Source of the DNA: Podocnemis expansa
Taxonomy: Eukaryota; Chordata; Testudines; Podocnemididae
Reading direction: 5' to 3'
DNA: 64,000 nucleotides
Assembly (NCBI GenBank): GCA_007922195.1
Contig: ML681991.1
Location: forward strand, 45,779,189-45,843,188
Shown here: positions 42,886-54,140 of the stretch, one piece after another
How the letters are laid out: every line of letters begins with the position of its first letter
How positions within the stretch are numbered: the stretch's first letter is position 1
Translations under genes and position numbers: made by a program
The notes under the pieces: generated by a model
The model's database searches: none
What the model saw: only the letters and a program-made list of their open reading frames with translations
Told to the model about the DNA's origin: nothing

Positions 42886-43998
42886 TAGATTTTCAAAAAA
42901 AGCTTTGACCAGGTCCTTCATGAAAGTTTCTTAAAAATAAGCAGTCATAGGACTTTCTCATTCAGTAACTGATTAAAGGTAGAAAAGAAAGGGAAAGAAT
43001 AAATTATCAATTTTCTGAATAGAGGAGTGCAAAGAGTGGTGGCCTCCAGGGGTCTGTAGTTGGACCGGTATTGTTCAACATGTTAATAAATGACCTGTAA
43101 AAATGGGTAAACAGTCAGGTGGCAAAATTCACAGTTGATACAAGACTACTCAAGACAACTTGGAGCAACTAGAAAAAAAAAGGAAGATGAAATTCAGTGT
43201 TGATGAATGCAAATTAATTCACACTGGGAAAAAAAAACAATGGGGTCTGAATTAGCTGTAACCACTGAAAAAAGAGATGTTGCAGTCATTGGGGATAGTT
43301 TTCTGAAAATGTGCACTCTGTGTGCAATAGCAGTCAGAAAAGCAGAGAATGTTGGGAAAAATTAGGAAATGGATAGAGAATAAGATAGAAAAGATCATAT
43401 TGACTCTTTATAAATCCATGGTACTCCAACTTCTTCAATATTACGTGCCAATCTGGTTGGCCCATTACAGAAAATATAAATATACTGGAATTGGAAAGGG
43501 CATGGACAAGATCAACAAAAATGATTAGGGTTATGTCAGAACTTTCCAGTGACAAGAAATTAAAAAGACTGGGACTTTTCAGTTTGGATGGCAGAAGTCT
43601 ATCAAATCATGATGTGTTTGGAGAAAGTAAATAAAGGTGTGTTGTTTACTCCTTCCCATAATACAAAAAATAGGTGTCACCAAATGAATCTAATTGGTAG
43701 CAGTTGTAAAATGAACCAAAGAAAGTATTTTTTCATGTAATGCATGGTTAACTTGTGGAAATCCTTGCCACAGGATGTTCTGAAGGCCAAGACAATAACG
43801 AGGTTCAAAAAAGAACTGGATTTGTTCATGGAAGATATGCCCATCAATGGCTATTAACTAGGACAAGTAGGGATCCAAAACTATGCTCTGAAGTGTCTCT
43901 AGCTTTGTTTTCCAGAAGCAGAGAGTAGGTTACATGAGATGGATAACTTGATGATTGCCTGTTCTTTACACTGCCTCTCAAGCATCCTCATTGGCCAC

Positions 43999-44244
43999 CA
44001 GGAGCATCATTACCACAGGAAAATACACAGGGCCTGGGCCCTGCCCCCTCAGCCCCAGCTCCACCCCTTGGCCCTAATCAAGAGTTGGGGTCCCGGGCTG
44101 GTGCCACTCCCAGCCTGGCCTCAGATACATGGCTGGGGCTGGGGCTGGGAATGGGAGAGGCAGAGGGAGAGCCAGCCATTTGGGACACTGGCTCTGGGAC
44201 TCAGGGCACGTGCCCCTCTGTGCCAAGCACCAGCAACGCCCCTG
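43999..44244. mobile_element. 246-bp hAT-like MITE in the LINE tail
   Basis: The flanks TTGGCCAC (43991-43998) and TTGGCAAC (44245-44252) agree at 7 of 8 positions. The ends start CAGGAGC and, on the complement of the right side, CAGGGGC. The host sequence is the conserved TTGGCCACTGTCTGAAGACA-type tail of the LINE, so the insertion is clear. It is GC-rich and non-coding. Confidence 0.72.
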
Positions 44245-45182
44245 TTGGCAACTGTCTGAAGACAGGTGAGTGGTTTGGACAGACCATTGCTCTGAACCAG
44301 TATAGACATTCATGTGTTCTATATTTGAACCTCTTGCTGCAGCGGGCAGAAGCTGAGTGGTTTCTGACTTGCAGGTCCATGTGCAGGATACCTCTCCAGT
44401 GACCATTTGACAGGTTCAGCCCCAGAAATAGTCTCAGTTCTATGGATGCCCTGGCAAACCCCCAGCTATCTCAGCACACCCAGTGCCTCTGGTTTGTGAG
44501 ATGACTTCTATTTGCCCAACCTCCCTGCCTTCAAGGACCTGGTGAGCCTGGTGCTGTAGCTTTGATGGTGCTAGCCCCAAAGAGGTGTAGCCAATTTATA
44601 AGCTATAAAGTTTTTCCTGGGGAAGAATCCAAAGGTCACTGCTGGTGCCTGGGTGTTTGTGCAATGGAGGGACTGATTTGCAGAGGGATAGAGACTTATG
44701 GACTTGCGGGCAGAAGGGACCTTCGTGGTCATGTAGTCTGACCTCCTGCACATTGAGAGCTGGAGAGCCTCACCCACCCACTCCTGTGATAACTCAGATC
44801 ACCTCCCCCACTCCCTCCAGTTAGTGCCCCATTGCTGGCCATTGGTGACACATTTGCTATGTGGTTTTGTATAGATATCTGATCACAAGAACCATATTTA
44901 GAGGGGTGGCAGATTTCCCAGGTTTGGCACCCATCTTCCCTGCACAGAAGTTTGTATGTTCATGGATCAAACATTTGTTTTGGCAAAAATGGCTTTTTAA
45001 TGGATATATCCAATTTGTTAAAATGGTCTTCCCTCCTCATGGTACCCAGCTAAACACTCTATGATGGAAGATGGTGCTAGCAACCTCCCTCCCAGCTTCT
45101 TCCAATCAAGCTGAAATACACTGACCCAAACTCTGGCTGGATTCTCCACTGTGTCCTTAGGAGAGTAAAAAACAAACTGGAG

Positions 45183-45511
45183 CAGGCTTGTCCAACATGT
45201 GGCCTAGGGACTGGAATCTGGCCCACCAAGGGCTTTTATCCAGCCTGCCAAGTGATGCCACAAGTCTGGGAACTGGGGCTGGCTCGGGCTACTTGGAATA
45301 CTCCATATCGCCACATCAGGTGTGCAGGCAGATATTCACAATTTGTGCAAGCAAAAGCAAAGCCAAATACCACACTAATCATTATTTTACTAAAGTTTAT
45401 TAATAAAGATAAGTTTGTATGTCTTATCTATCAAAAGTTTTTTCACCAGCCCCCCCGACTGAGAAAAGAATTGCAATATGGCCCTTCCCCCAAAAAGATT
45501 GGACTCCCCTG
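45183..45511. mobile_element. 329-bp hAT-like element with a paralogous empty site
   Basis: The ends are inverted: CAGGCTTGTCCAAC on the left and the complement of CAGGGGAGTCCAAT on the right. The flanks AACTGGAG (45175-45182) and AACTGCAA (45512-45519) are an imperfect 8-bp duplication. Unit D shows the empty site near 36610 (AACTGTAGCAACAAACATG), confirming both the boundaries and that insertion followed the D/E duplication. Non-coding. Confidence 0.82.
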
Positions 45512-45707
45512 AACTGCAACAATGAACATGATGATATCACCCCTTGTTTTTTATTTGTATATGACTGTCTGAACTGGACAACAAGACTTAATTGTCTTGC
45601 ATTTACTTGGCTAGTTTGTGGATTTTATGCCTTACACCATGGCAGCACCGTACATGGTCAGATTCTGTGCACCCACCTCAAAAAGGGTGAATTCATTTGT
45701 CAGTTTC

Positions 45708-45885
45708 AGCAAAACAAGGAGTTCTGTGGTACCTTAAACACTAATGCATTTATTTGAGCACAAGCTTTCCTGGATTAGAACCCATGTCCTCAGATGCATG
45801 ACATGGGTTCTAACTCAAGAAAGCTTATGACTAAATAAATATATTAGACTCTAAGATGCCACGAGCTCTATGTTTGCTTTTCTGG
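45708..45885. mobile_element. Second inverted pair of Penelope-type tails
   Basis: The left half (AACAAGGAGTTCTGTGGTAC, then TTATTTGAGCACAAGCTTTC) is the inverse of the right half (GAAAGCTTATGACTAAATAA, then AGACTCTAAGATGCCACGAG). The centre holds a perfect 13-bp hairpin, TAGAACCCATGTC at 45776-45788 and its complement at 45800-45812, around an 11-bp loop. It lies immediately 3' of the unit E OR and is absent from unit D. Confidence 0.75.
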
Positions 45886-46854
45886 TTATTTTCTGAGTAT
45901 ATGAAAGGTTTTCTGAAAGCCACATTTACTGACTGCATTAGTCAAGGCTCCCTTGACCTCTCTGTTTCTCAAAGTGTAGATGAGGGGGTTGACAAGAGGC
46001 GTCAGGACCGTGTACCAAAGAGAGAACACTTTGTTCAGGTCTCGCAGGATGTCGCATTTTGGTAGGAAGTAGACAATTATTAGGGTTCCATAGTAAATGG
46101 TCACCACAATGAGATGGGAGGAGCAAGTGGAAAAGGCCTTTTGTCTCCCTGTGATGGAAGGGATTCTCAGAATGGTGGCAATAATACAGATGTAGGACAT
46201 CATGGTAAGCAGGAATGGAGCCAGGGTGAATACAGAGGCTAGTATGAAATTCAGCAACATGACCAATTGAGTGTCACTGCAGGAGAGTTCCATCAGTGGA
46301 ATGGCATCGCAGTAAAAATGGTCAATTTCGTTTGGCCCACAGAATGTTAACTGTGTTAGGAATAAGAGAAAGATGGCCACCGACAGTCCACCATTTAACC
46401 AGGACCCAGCAGCTAATTGGAGGCAAACCCTGGTATTCATAAGAGTTGAATAGTGCAGGGGTTTGCATATGGCTAAATATCGATCATAAGACATTGCTGC
46501 TAGGAGATAGCATTCCGTAGCTGCTAGAAAAGCAAAGAGATACATTTGTGTGAAGCAGCCACTGACGGAGATAGTTCTGTTCCCAGTCAGGAGACTGGCC
46601 AGCACCCTGGGCAGGATAATGCAGATCATGCAGGTCTCCAAGGAGGACAAGTTCCCCAGGAGAATGTACATGGGGGTGTGCAGGTGCCGAACAGTAATAA
46701 TAAGCATCACAATGAGGGTGTTCATGGCCACGGTTGCAAGGTAGATCACTAGGAACACCAGGAAGAGAAGAATTTTCAGGTCAGGGAGATCCCCAAATCC
46801 CAGGAGGATGAATTCCATGATGACAGTTTTGTTTCTCCAGTCTGTCTCTCTCAT
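45886..46854 (-). CDS. Olfactory receptor, class II, intact (unit E)
   Basis: A seven-transmembrane odorant receptor of 322 residues in one exon. It shows NKT glycosylation at 8-10; TM1 at about 27-53; PMYILLG at 61-67, a departure from the usual PMYFFL/FLG; Cys100; MSYDRYLAICKPLHY at 121-135; loop cysteines 172, 182 and 192; an Ser-Tyr pair at 220-221; KAFSTCSSHL at 239-248; and NPLIYTLRN at 289-297. Relative to the unit D gene, the TM2-TM3 stretch reads LETCMICIILPRVLA where others have LETCYTSTIMPRMLA, so this segment has diverged most. The start is supported by alignment and by the acceptor at 46864-46865. Its downstream flank was hit by the inverted Penelope pair ending right at the stop codon region. 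It looks functional. Confidence 0.95.
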   Translation of the reverse strand: MRETDWRNKTVIMEFILLGFGDLPDLKILLFLVFLVIYLATVAMNTLIVMLIITVRHLHTPMYILLGNLSSLETCMICIILPRVLASLLTGNRTISVSGCFTQMYLFAFLAATECYLLAAMSYDRYLAICKPLHYSTLMNTRVCLQLAAGSWLNGGLSVAIFLLFLTQLTFCGPNEIDHFYCDAIPLMELSCSDTQLVMLLNFILASVFTLAPFLLTMMSYICIIATILRIPSITGRQKAFSTCSSHLIVVTIYYGTLIIVYFLPKCDILRDLNKVFSLWYTVLTPLVNPLIYTLRNREVKGALTNAVSKCGFQKTFHILRK

Positions 46855-47409
46855 GGCTTGAGTCTAGAAATAATAAAGACAATTGAATTGGAAGCACACA
46901 GTGGTAAAAGTTAATCCAGTTTCATGAATTAATTCCATAATATTTTGAAACTTTCCTTCTCCTAACCACAGAGTGAAATTTTCAGGATAAATGGCAACTT
47001 CAGAGCAAAGTGGCAGGAATGCACTGAGGAAAAGAGACCCTCCTGTGTCATTTCAAAGCAAATAACACAGTAACAACTGAGCTGGCAGGGGAATGTGTTT
47101 GGTGTGGTGCACTAGCACTGCATATCTAGCCCCTGTGTCCAGCAAAAAACAGATGAAGTGCGCTTTTCTTCAATGCCTGCAGGATGGAGGACATCAGGAC
47201 ATCTGGTAACCCTAGAACTGGGCTAATGTGACTGAATCACCACACAGTAGCCTATGATAACACCAAGTGTCAGATCCTCAGCTAGTGTAAGGGTAGCTCC
47301 CTCTGTGTGAGAGGACAGATCTCCAGTTGAGAACCTGTCATAAGATCTGGATCTTAATCTCTGTTTCCATTAAAAGCCGCTATAAAGGCCAAATGGCCTG
47401 ACTGTGAGA

Positions 47410-49660
47410 AGAAGTAGGGGTATGACTGCCTCCACAAATCATTCAAGGCATAGACTCTGAGCTCCCGCCATGAGAAATCCCCACCCCAACCCAAGGGCTG
47501 GCCCAGGATCCCATCCAGCTGCTGCCAACCCCAAGGACCCCAGTGGGCAAGCCCCAACCAGCTCTGTTCCACTAGTCTTCGGGTGGAGGTCAATCCCTGT
47601 GTCACCCGACTAGGCCCCTTTTCTCACCTCCCGCCACTGAATGCAGAGACCCTTGCCCCTTTCCTCATCCCCACAATGTCCCCATGCACGCCAGCTTTGA
47701 GCCCCTTTACTTGGCTCCTACCCACTGTGCTGCCAGCTCTGAGCCCCTTTCCTCACCTCCTGCAGCTCCATGCTTCCCAGTCCCAAGCTCCTTTCCTTGC
47801 CCTCCACCCCAAGATCCAGTATATCCAGGACCTGAGTGCCTTTCCTTAACTTCTTGCCATCCACCCTGCAAAGGGAGCCTTAAGCTATCTGGGGCCATAG
47901 GCAAAGGCCCATTGCAGGACCACCCGTAAGAACTAAACAGATGATAAACACATAATAAAAATCATAACATTTATTTTTTAAAAAAACATCTAAAAGCATT
48001 AATTTTTTAAAATATTTTTATAATCAAGAAGCATAACATTTTTTTTTAAATAATGTTTTAAAATGTTAAATGTTCACCTTCCTACACTTTCTGTTGCTAA
48101 AACCAGAAAATAAGGTCTTGGAAGTCAACAGATAGCAAGACAGATCTTTCCATCTCTCTTGCTAGCGTGCAGTCCATACTCTTGGCTTGAACTTTCAGTT
48201 GCTTTTCTAGGTGAAATATCACCTGTTTACTTTAAAAATTTAAAGAGTGAACTGGACTGCTTTTGTACTATCTACTCAGTGGCCACCTTTTCCCCAACCT
48301 TACAATACAATCCTTCAAATGAAATAATGAGTGTCATGACAGACAGAGCCATCACACTCTGTTCCAGCGCTTCAAACACACTCCTTGCAATTAGCAGCTC
48401 TTGGGGCAGGCACTGCAAAATGCAACTTTAAATAGAGCAGCTCCAGCATGCCTGAGGCAAAGCCCTATTCTCCCAGCCATAGTTACAGCTCTGATGATAG
48501 ATCATAATACCACATCATCACAGTGACCATATTTACAACTTATAAAATTTTAAGGAACAATCAGAAATAAATCAATTTCACAAAATGTCAACCCATTTTA
48601 GTAAAAAAAAAAAAAAAAAAAGTGTTAGCTGGAAGCATCCCAGAATGCAATATTCCACAATATCACATGTGTTGTGATACGGCTGCTGGAGTCACAGCAA
48701 ACCTCCTGCCAACCAAGGCAGATGCAGCTTCCCAGATTCTGGGTTATGAGAAGGCAGCAAATAGCCCCAGTTGTGCACTGATGGGGCCCCTTACTCCTAG
48801 GAAACCCAGGTGGCCATCTGCTCGGCCTATCCCAAAAGCCACCTCTGGCACCCTGGCTATAAGCTCTTTCTTTTTCTTCTCACCAGGAGTGTTACTGGCT
48901 AGAGCTGGGACCTCGGATCCCCCCATGGACCCGCTCCTGCTCTGGGGCCCAGTCTGGCCCCAGCCACTGCCACTTGCCAGCAGTAGCAGGGACTGGATCT
49001 GGCTTCAAGCTGCTTCCAGGAGGCTCAAAGCCAGACCCGGTTCCTGCCGCTTCCCACAAATGGCAGGAGCTCAAAATAAGAGGTTTAGAGACAGCTCCTG
49101 CTGCTTGTGGGAAGCAGCAGGAACTGTCTCTGGCTTTGAACCTTCTGCAAGTGGCTTGAAGCCAGAGGCAGTTCCTGATGCTGTCCTCAAGTGGCAGGAG
49201 ACTCAGTGATAGCTCCTGCCACTTGCCAGAAGTGGCCTGGAGGCAGATTGGGCCCCTTCTGCTGCATTGCCAGTAAGGAGGTGCAGGGCCTGTGCTCTGC
49301 TGGCCCCAGTACAGCGATGCCCTTGCTTCTCACCCCTGCCCACGCCCAGCTCCTGTGGCCCCTGGCCAGTACAGCATCTACTAAGATGTGGATCTGGGGA
49401 GCCTCCAGACACCATGGACCCCTGCTGTTTACATTTCCTGCCCTGTTCCACTCTAGCCTATGTACCTGGGAAGGCAGCAGGGTGGGAAATTTACAATGGC
49501 CCCACTGGCCCCAGCTGCCCAGCAGGACTCAGGACATTCATCAGCACATTTGGGGATCATGGCCTGTGTATCCAATGAAAAATATCGTCTCTCCCAACTC
49601 GTCCACAAAGTCTTCAGAATGGGCATTTTGGACCCTGTCTGGAAGGACGGATGGAAAGGA
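47410..49660. repeat. C-rich, repeat-laden insertion in unit E
   Basis: This is absent from unit D, where 40930 continues to 41090. 47470-47930 is C-rich with recurring CTGAGCCCCTTTCCTCACCTC-like pieces. 47950-48110 is AT-rich. A run of 20 A lies at 48603-48622. 48950-49260 is a degenerate minisatellite with units containing GGCTTCAAGC/GGCTTTGAAC and CACTTGCCAGAAGTGGC. Open frames here (for example 195 residues at 48622-49209) only track the repeats. I see no gene. Confidence 0.55.
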
Positions 49661-50205
49661 TGTGAAAAAGTCACTGCTTACCTGTAACCCCAAGGCAGCC
49701 CCACCTTGAAGCAATGAGTTCCTACTTCTCTGAATTTGGTGTCAGGACTCAGGGAATTCTTTTCTCTCTTTATTTCTGCAGGATCTTGGTTTTCTCAGTG
49801 TAGATATCTGGAGTTACCTGAAAAGAGGAGCCGGTTTCTTGATCTGCATTTGGAAAAGGGGCTGCCCTTTGATTTACAAAGTATATCTGTGCTGACAGTA
49901 GATCAGTGTTTGGTCCTCCTTTTCTTAATACCCTCTTATTTCAACATTTCTCCCACTTGATTAATTATGTCTCTGAAACTTTGCCACTAACAATACCCAG
50001 TGGGATTTATACAATATCACTTGTGTAACTGTGGGGTTTTTTTTAAGAATAATGATCCAATATGAAAAATATTTGAGATTATGATTAAACTCCAGCTTAA
50101 TTTTTCTGTGATGTTTGTCCAAGATGATGGACTGATATAAGACAGTTTCCCTGACACTTTATTAATATTCAAGAGATGCTGCCACTAATGGGAATTTCTG
50201 AAAAT

Positions 50206-50791
50206 AGGTGCTGGTAAATCATCTGGCTCTGGAGCCTGCGAGGGGCTGCAGGAGCCAGCATCTCCCCTGATCACTTGCAAGTGGCCAGGTGCTGGGGGAC
50301 TGGGGTGCCCCGAGTGCTCTGCCCCAGCCGCCCAGCCGGCAGCCGTTGAGCTGGGGCAGCAGGTCCAGCTGGCTCCCTCATGCACCTCTGGGCAGGCAGC
50401 TGCCAAGCCTGTTTGGTGGAGCCAAGTGGCTCCCACACTCCCCACTCAGCAGGCAGCCACTGAGACTGGGCAGTGGGGCCAACCGGCTCCCAGATCACCA
50501 TCCAGGTGGCAGCTGGGGTGCCCCACGGTCCCTCCCCCGCTGCCCACTAGTAGCGGGGGACACAGAGCAGGGGGATCCCTGCCTTGGGGGCTGTTTTCCT
50601 CTACTTGGCTCTCCAGATGAGAACCAGGCAGGGGATTGGGTAGCAACATGGCCCTGCCAAAGGTCCATGTTGCCACACCTCCCATGGTGCCCCTCTGCTG
50701 AATCAAAATAGCAAGCCCTGTGATTTTATTTTGAAATAACTTATTTTGAATTCACTTATTTTGAAGTAAGTGTTTACGTGTGAACATAGCC
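50206..50791. mobile_element. Truncated copy of the TATGTCCACA-type DNA element
   Basis: The right part of the element seen at 18424-20121 is present. GATCCCTGCCTTGGGGGCTG at about 50565 is followed by TGGCTCTCCAGATGAGA and GCAACATGG...CCATGTTGCC (an inverted repeat at about 50643-50673). Then come CTGAATCAAAATAGCA and a TTATTTTGAAATAACTTATT stretch, ending GTGTGAACATAGCC at 50791. The left terminus is missing; the start lies at or near the end of unit E homology (50205). Confidence 0.72.
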
Positions 50792-51690
50792 TAGGTGTTT
50801 TACAGAGCCCACATAAAAGCTGAATTGGCCTTTCCATTAGTATTTTGTGTGTCGGCAAACCAGTGTTTTGACTGGGAGTTGACCGGAGGGACATTAACAC
50901 AATGGTTTAGTTCAGTGGAGGCACAAACTTTAGCTAATCTTCCCTTTAAAACACCATTAGCTCTTTTCACTTTCCAGGAAGTTTGGGGATAGTAAGGGCA
51001 GTGAAATCATTGCTGGATCCTAAGGATCCAACATATTTTGGCCAGAACTTTTCCAGTGAAGTGAGGGCGTCTGTCAGAATTTAGCTCTAAAGGTATTCCA
51101 AACTGTAGTATGAAATCTCTTAAGCATTTTTTTACTGCAACAACATCAGTCTTATGGCATGGGTAAGTGTCTACCCATCCAGAAAACATGCATATAATCA
51201 CTAGAAGATATTGAAATTCATTACATTTGGGCAATTGAACAAAATCAACCTGCATATTTACAAAGGGGCCCCAAGGTGGGTGTTGAGCTGCCCTTTTGCG
51301 CTTTACAGGTTTTCCCGCAATGTGGGCCAAGCAGATAGGGCAAGAGGCACAGAACGAGCTGACACAGCTGTGCAAATTTGGAATATACCAATCTTTAGCC
51401 AGCAAAACGGCCATTCCTTGCCTACATGTGCCAGACTGTGATAGGTAATTAGAAGATTAGGCATGAAGATTGATGGCGCAGCAGGGCGGCTGTCCCTGTC
51501 TTGCCATATTTTTTCTGAGTGCAAGGCGCACCCTGCCTTCCTCCATTGAGTCTTTTCACCTTTTGGAGTCAAACCTTGCATTATGCTAAGGTCCTGCTTG
51601 GAATCCTCAGCAGGAGGAGGCATTTCTTGTTGAACTAACAAAGCAGCCTGATCAGCCTGAGACTGGGTTACAGCAGCTTTAGCGGCTGCA
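50792..51690 (-). pseudogene. Endogenous retrovirus integrase, broken
   Basis: Minus-strand integrase of the retrovirus spanning about 50792-58000. The zinc-binding region has His residues (SLAHVGKEW, near 51420) and, in another frame, CASCPIC (near 51330), so a frameshift lies between them. The catalytic core follows, with QVDFVQLP (first Asp, near 51255) and NSDRRPHF (second Asp, near 51085). At the position where the third acidic residue (Glu) is normally found, the codon at 50965-50967 reads AAA (Lys), in WKVKRANG. A stop near 51007 also interrupts the core. The protein is non-functional. Sequence ends at the DNA element at 50791; no env or 3' LTR was recognised beyond it. Confidence 0.8.
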
Positions 51691-52140
51691 TCTGCTAAAG
51701 CGTTACCTTTACTCGTTTCATCATTTCCACTTGTGTGAGGAGCACAGTGTATGACTACTATCTTCTTGGGCAATTGTACTGCTGCTAATAGATGATTCAC
51801 ATGTGTCATTTTTTATGCTCTTCCTTGCAGAGGTTAGAAAATTCCTCTCCTTCCATGACTGTCCAAAATCATGCACCACACCAAAGGCATATTTAGAGTC
51901 TCTATAAATGTTTACTCATTTTTCCTCTGCTAGCCTCCATGCCCTTTCAAAGGCGACTAATTCAGCTACCTGTGCTGACCTTCCATTGTTAACTATACTG
52001 TTTTCCACCACCTCATGCAAAGTACAAAGGCATAACCTGCCACCAGCTCACCCGCCTTTAGTTCGCTGACAGGATCCATCAGTATAGTAGATGATATTGA
52101 GATTGATTATAGATGTGTCCTGCATATCAGCTCTGGGCTT
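51691..52140 (-). pseudogene. Endogenous retrovirus RNase H, broken
   Basis: Minus-strand RNase H. YTDGSC has the first catalytic Asp (TDGS codons at 52072-52083). AQVAELVAFERAW near 51960 has the conserved Glu, and YRDSKYAFGVVHDFG near 51880-51920 has the next Asp. HCAPHTSGND and GNALADAAAKAA near 51690-51750 contain the His and final Asp. In-frame stops (for example just before the RDSKYAF motif) show it is inactive. It lies between RT and integrase in the normal order. Confidence 0.8.
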
Positions 52141-54140
52141 TTCAAAACATTGTAGTACTTCTTCACAGAGATGATCTTCACCCTCTCAGGGCACAGGCAG
52201 TAGGGTGCTAGGATTAAGCATGTTTCCCCTTTCAATTCTCACATGTGGTGAGGATAAGAGTGTAGCTTCATATTGGGTAAGTTCAGAAGCTGAGAGATGG
52301 TGGGTTTTGTCGTTGAGCAGAAGCATGGGACACTCGAATAGTCAGTAAATTTCCCAATACCATAGGTGAGGATTGTTCTACTAGTAAGGCAGTGGCTGTC
52401 ACAGCATGCAGACATGGAGGGAACCTAAGAGCCATGCTGTCCAAGGGGTGCTATAGTAAGCCACTTGTTTCATCTGAGTCCCATGTTTTTGGACTAGCAC
52501 CCCAGAAGCCACCCCATTTCCTTCATGACAATACAGAACAAACAGGTTTTTATAATCTGGCAGTCTCAATGTGGATGCAATGCTGAGCGCTTGCTTCAGT
52601 TGGATAAAGGCTTCTTCTTTTTTGGAGGTCTAGGGAACTGGGCTCATCACATCTTTCTTTGAAATTACATATAGAGGCTTTGCAGTTTCAGCATAGTTGG
52701 GAATCCATTTTCTACAGTACCCCGTCAAACCCAGAAAGGCGCATGCCTGCTTCTGCATGATTGGTTTGGGAATCTTAACACAGCATGAACTCTGCTGGGC
52801 AGGATCCACTGCTACCCCTTGGAAATGAGATGGCCCACATACTTTACCTCAAGCTTGCAGAAATGCAGCTTGTTTTTGCGTACTTTATGTCCCTTCAGGC
52901 CCAAAGTAGTTAAGAGGTGGATGTTGTCTATCTCAGAACTTTCCTGGTCTTTTAAAGCCAATAGAAGGTCATCCATATACTGGATCAGGACTGATCCTCT
53001 AGGGAAAGTGACATCCTCTAGATCAGGCATGGCCAAACTGTGGCTCAGGAGCCACGAGTGGCTTTGCATGAAAAATTGTGGCTCCCAGGACAATGTCAGC
53101 AAATCAATTTAGGAAAGCAGCCCCAGCCTAGGAGTTCAGGAGGGGGTCGGGACAGTGGGGAGAAGCGCAGCATGGTCAGGGATGGCAGGGAGATGTGTAG
53201 CATGGTTGGGATTTTAAATAACTCGCCACTAGCCTGCAGTCTTCTACATCAAGCAGCAGCTAAGTTTTTACTGTATAGGCCTAATTTTCATGGTAACCTT
53301 AAGTAATTATTAGAATTTGACATTAGTAGGATCAATATTTCTCCTCTTTTTATGATAAAATTAGTGTGCAATGAATTTTAAACTTAGTAATTTTGGAGTA
53401 GATAAAAGTATATGGCTATATGCCTCATTGCGGCTCTTGAAGGTTTAATAATCAACATGTGGCTTGTAAGTTCCATAATTTTGGCCACCCCTGCTCTAGA
53501 TCTTGCCTCAAAAATCTGCAAAAACAAGCTTGGGCATTTACAGAAACCTTGGGGCAGCGCAGCCCATTGATACTGATGTGATTTGTATGTGAAAGCAAAC
53601 AGGTATTGGCTCTCTGGGTGTACAGGTATGAAGAAGAAAGTTGAGCACAGATCCACTACTGTAAAAACTTGTGCATCCAGAGGTATCATGGACAGAAGGG
53701 TAGTTTGGATAGGCACCACCAGGAATGTTGGCATAAACAATGGTATTCACATCTCTCAGATCTTGCACAAATCTGTAAATGTTCCTTCCCAGTTTTTTGA
53801 CGGGCAAGATAGGCATATAGCATGGACTCTAGGCCAGCACTATCAACCCTTGCTGTAACAGGGCTTCCACTACTGGACCAATTCCTGCCTCTGCTTCTGG
53901 ATTCATGGGTATTGGGGTATTTTGACAGGGATTTGTTATGATCAACTTGTATTTTGATTGGAGCAGTACTTAATATCCTTCCCACTTCTTTGTCATGCTG
54001 AGCCCAAAACTGAGATGGGACAGCTTTCAGCAATTCCAGTTGTCTTGCATCTGCTGATTCTGCTTTCCCCTCTCTCAGGTCGACTTCTTGCAAAACAGCC
54101 ACAACCTCCTGTTTTTTAGGGGTTGGGACTTCCAAATGAA
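52141..54140 (-). pseudogene. Endogenous retrovirus reverse transcriptase, split by a hAT element
   Basis: Minus-strand RT. FWAQHDKEVGRIL near 54000 marks the N-terminal side. Frameshifts follow, then a YMPILPVKK-type block and QDLRDVNTIVYANIPGG near 53715-53770. A LPQGF motif (about 53545-53562) lies upstream of the hAT at 53024-53493. The catalytic YMDD (codons 52968-52979) and LEVKYVGHLISKG (near 52820-52860) lie downstream of it. The thumb/connection at 52141-52810 is degraded (pieces near 52700-52790 recognisable as LTGYCRKW-like). YMDD with a separate pro upstream and RNase H downstream fits an orthoretrovirus; gamma- or epsilon-like is my best guess from the gag-pro-pol layout. Several stops and shifts make it inactive. 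Confidence 0.83.
53024..53493. mobile_element. 470-bp hAT element in the retroviral RT
   Basis: The termini are CAGGCATGGCCAAACT on the left and the complement of CAGGGGTGGCCAAAAT on the right. A perfect 8-bp duplication CTCTAGAT lies on both sides (53016-53023, 53494-53501). The interior shares sequence with the 2.4-kb hAT at 25449-27868 in the opposite orientation: TTAAGTAATTATTAGAATTTGACATTAG corresponds to the complement-side sequence around 25630-25660, here shortened. It is an internally deleted relative. It cuts the RT between LPQGF and YMDD, so it post-dates the retrovirus. Confidence 0.88.

Larger units (their letters stand above)
42200..44325 (+). mobile_element. Old CR1/L3-like LINE with nested insertions
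   Basis: 42220-42550 encodes, with a stop, the region before the RT core (REAKKECEGQRVKYAKS and LKSNKSPGLD). After a Penelope-type insertion (42545-42885), RT and 3' parts follow: near 43040 a GGLQGSV-type RT remnant, at 43080-43140 a decayed N-D-L segment and other pieces. The 3' UTR has CATCAATGGCTATTAACTAG (43843-43863). A hAT MITE (43999-44244) then splits the final tail, which resumes as TGTCTGAAGACAGG and ends near GACCATTGCTCTGAACCAGT. Many lesions mark it as the oldest LINE in the window. Confidence 0.7.
44690..50205. repeat. Tandem duplication unit E (intact OR)
   Basis: Partner of unit D; the block correspondences are given there. E differs by a hAT insertion at 45183-45511, a Penelope-type inverted pair at 45708-45885 and about 2.2 kb of C-rich repeat DNA at 47410-49660. 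Homology with D ends at about 50205 (TTATTAATATTCAAGAGATG against 41580), where a DNA-element fragment begins. Confidence 0.85.

Noticed and set aside
48622..49209. 195-residue open frame
   Set aside because: It follows a degenerate minisatellite and a poly(A) run in an insertion specific to unit E; no motif and no matching frame in unit D.
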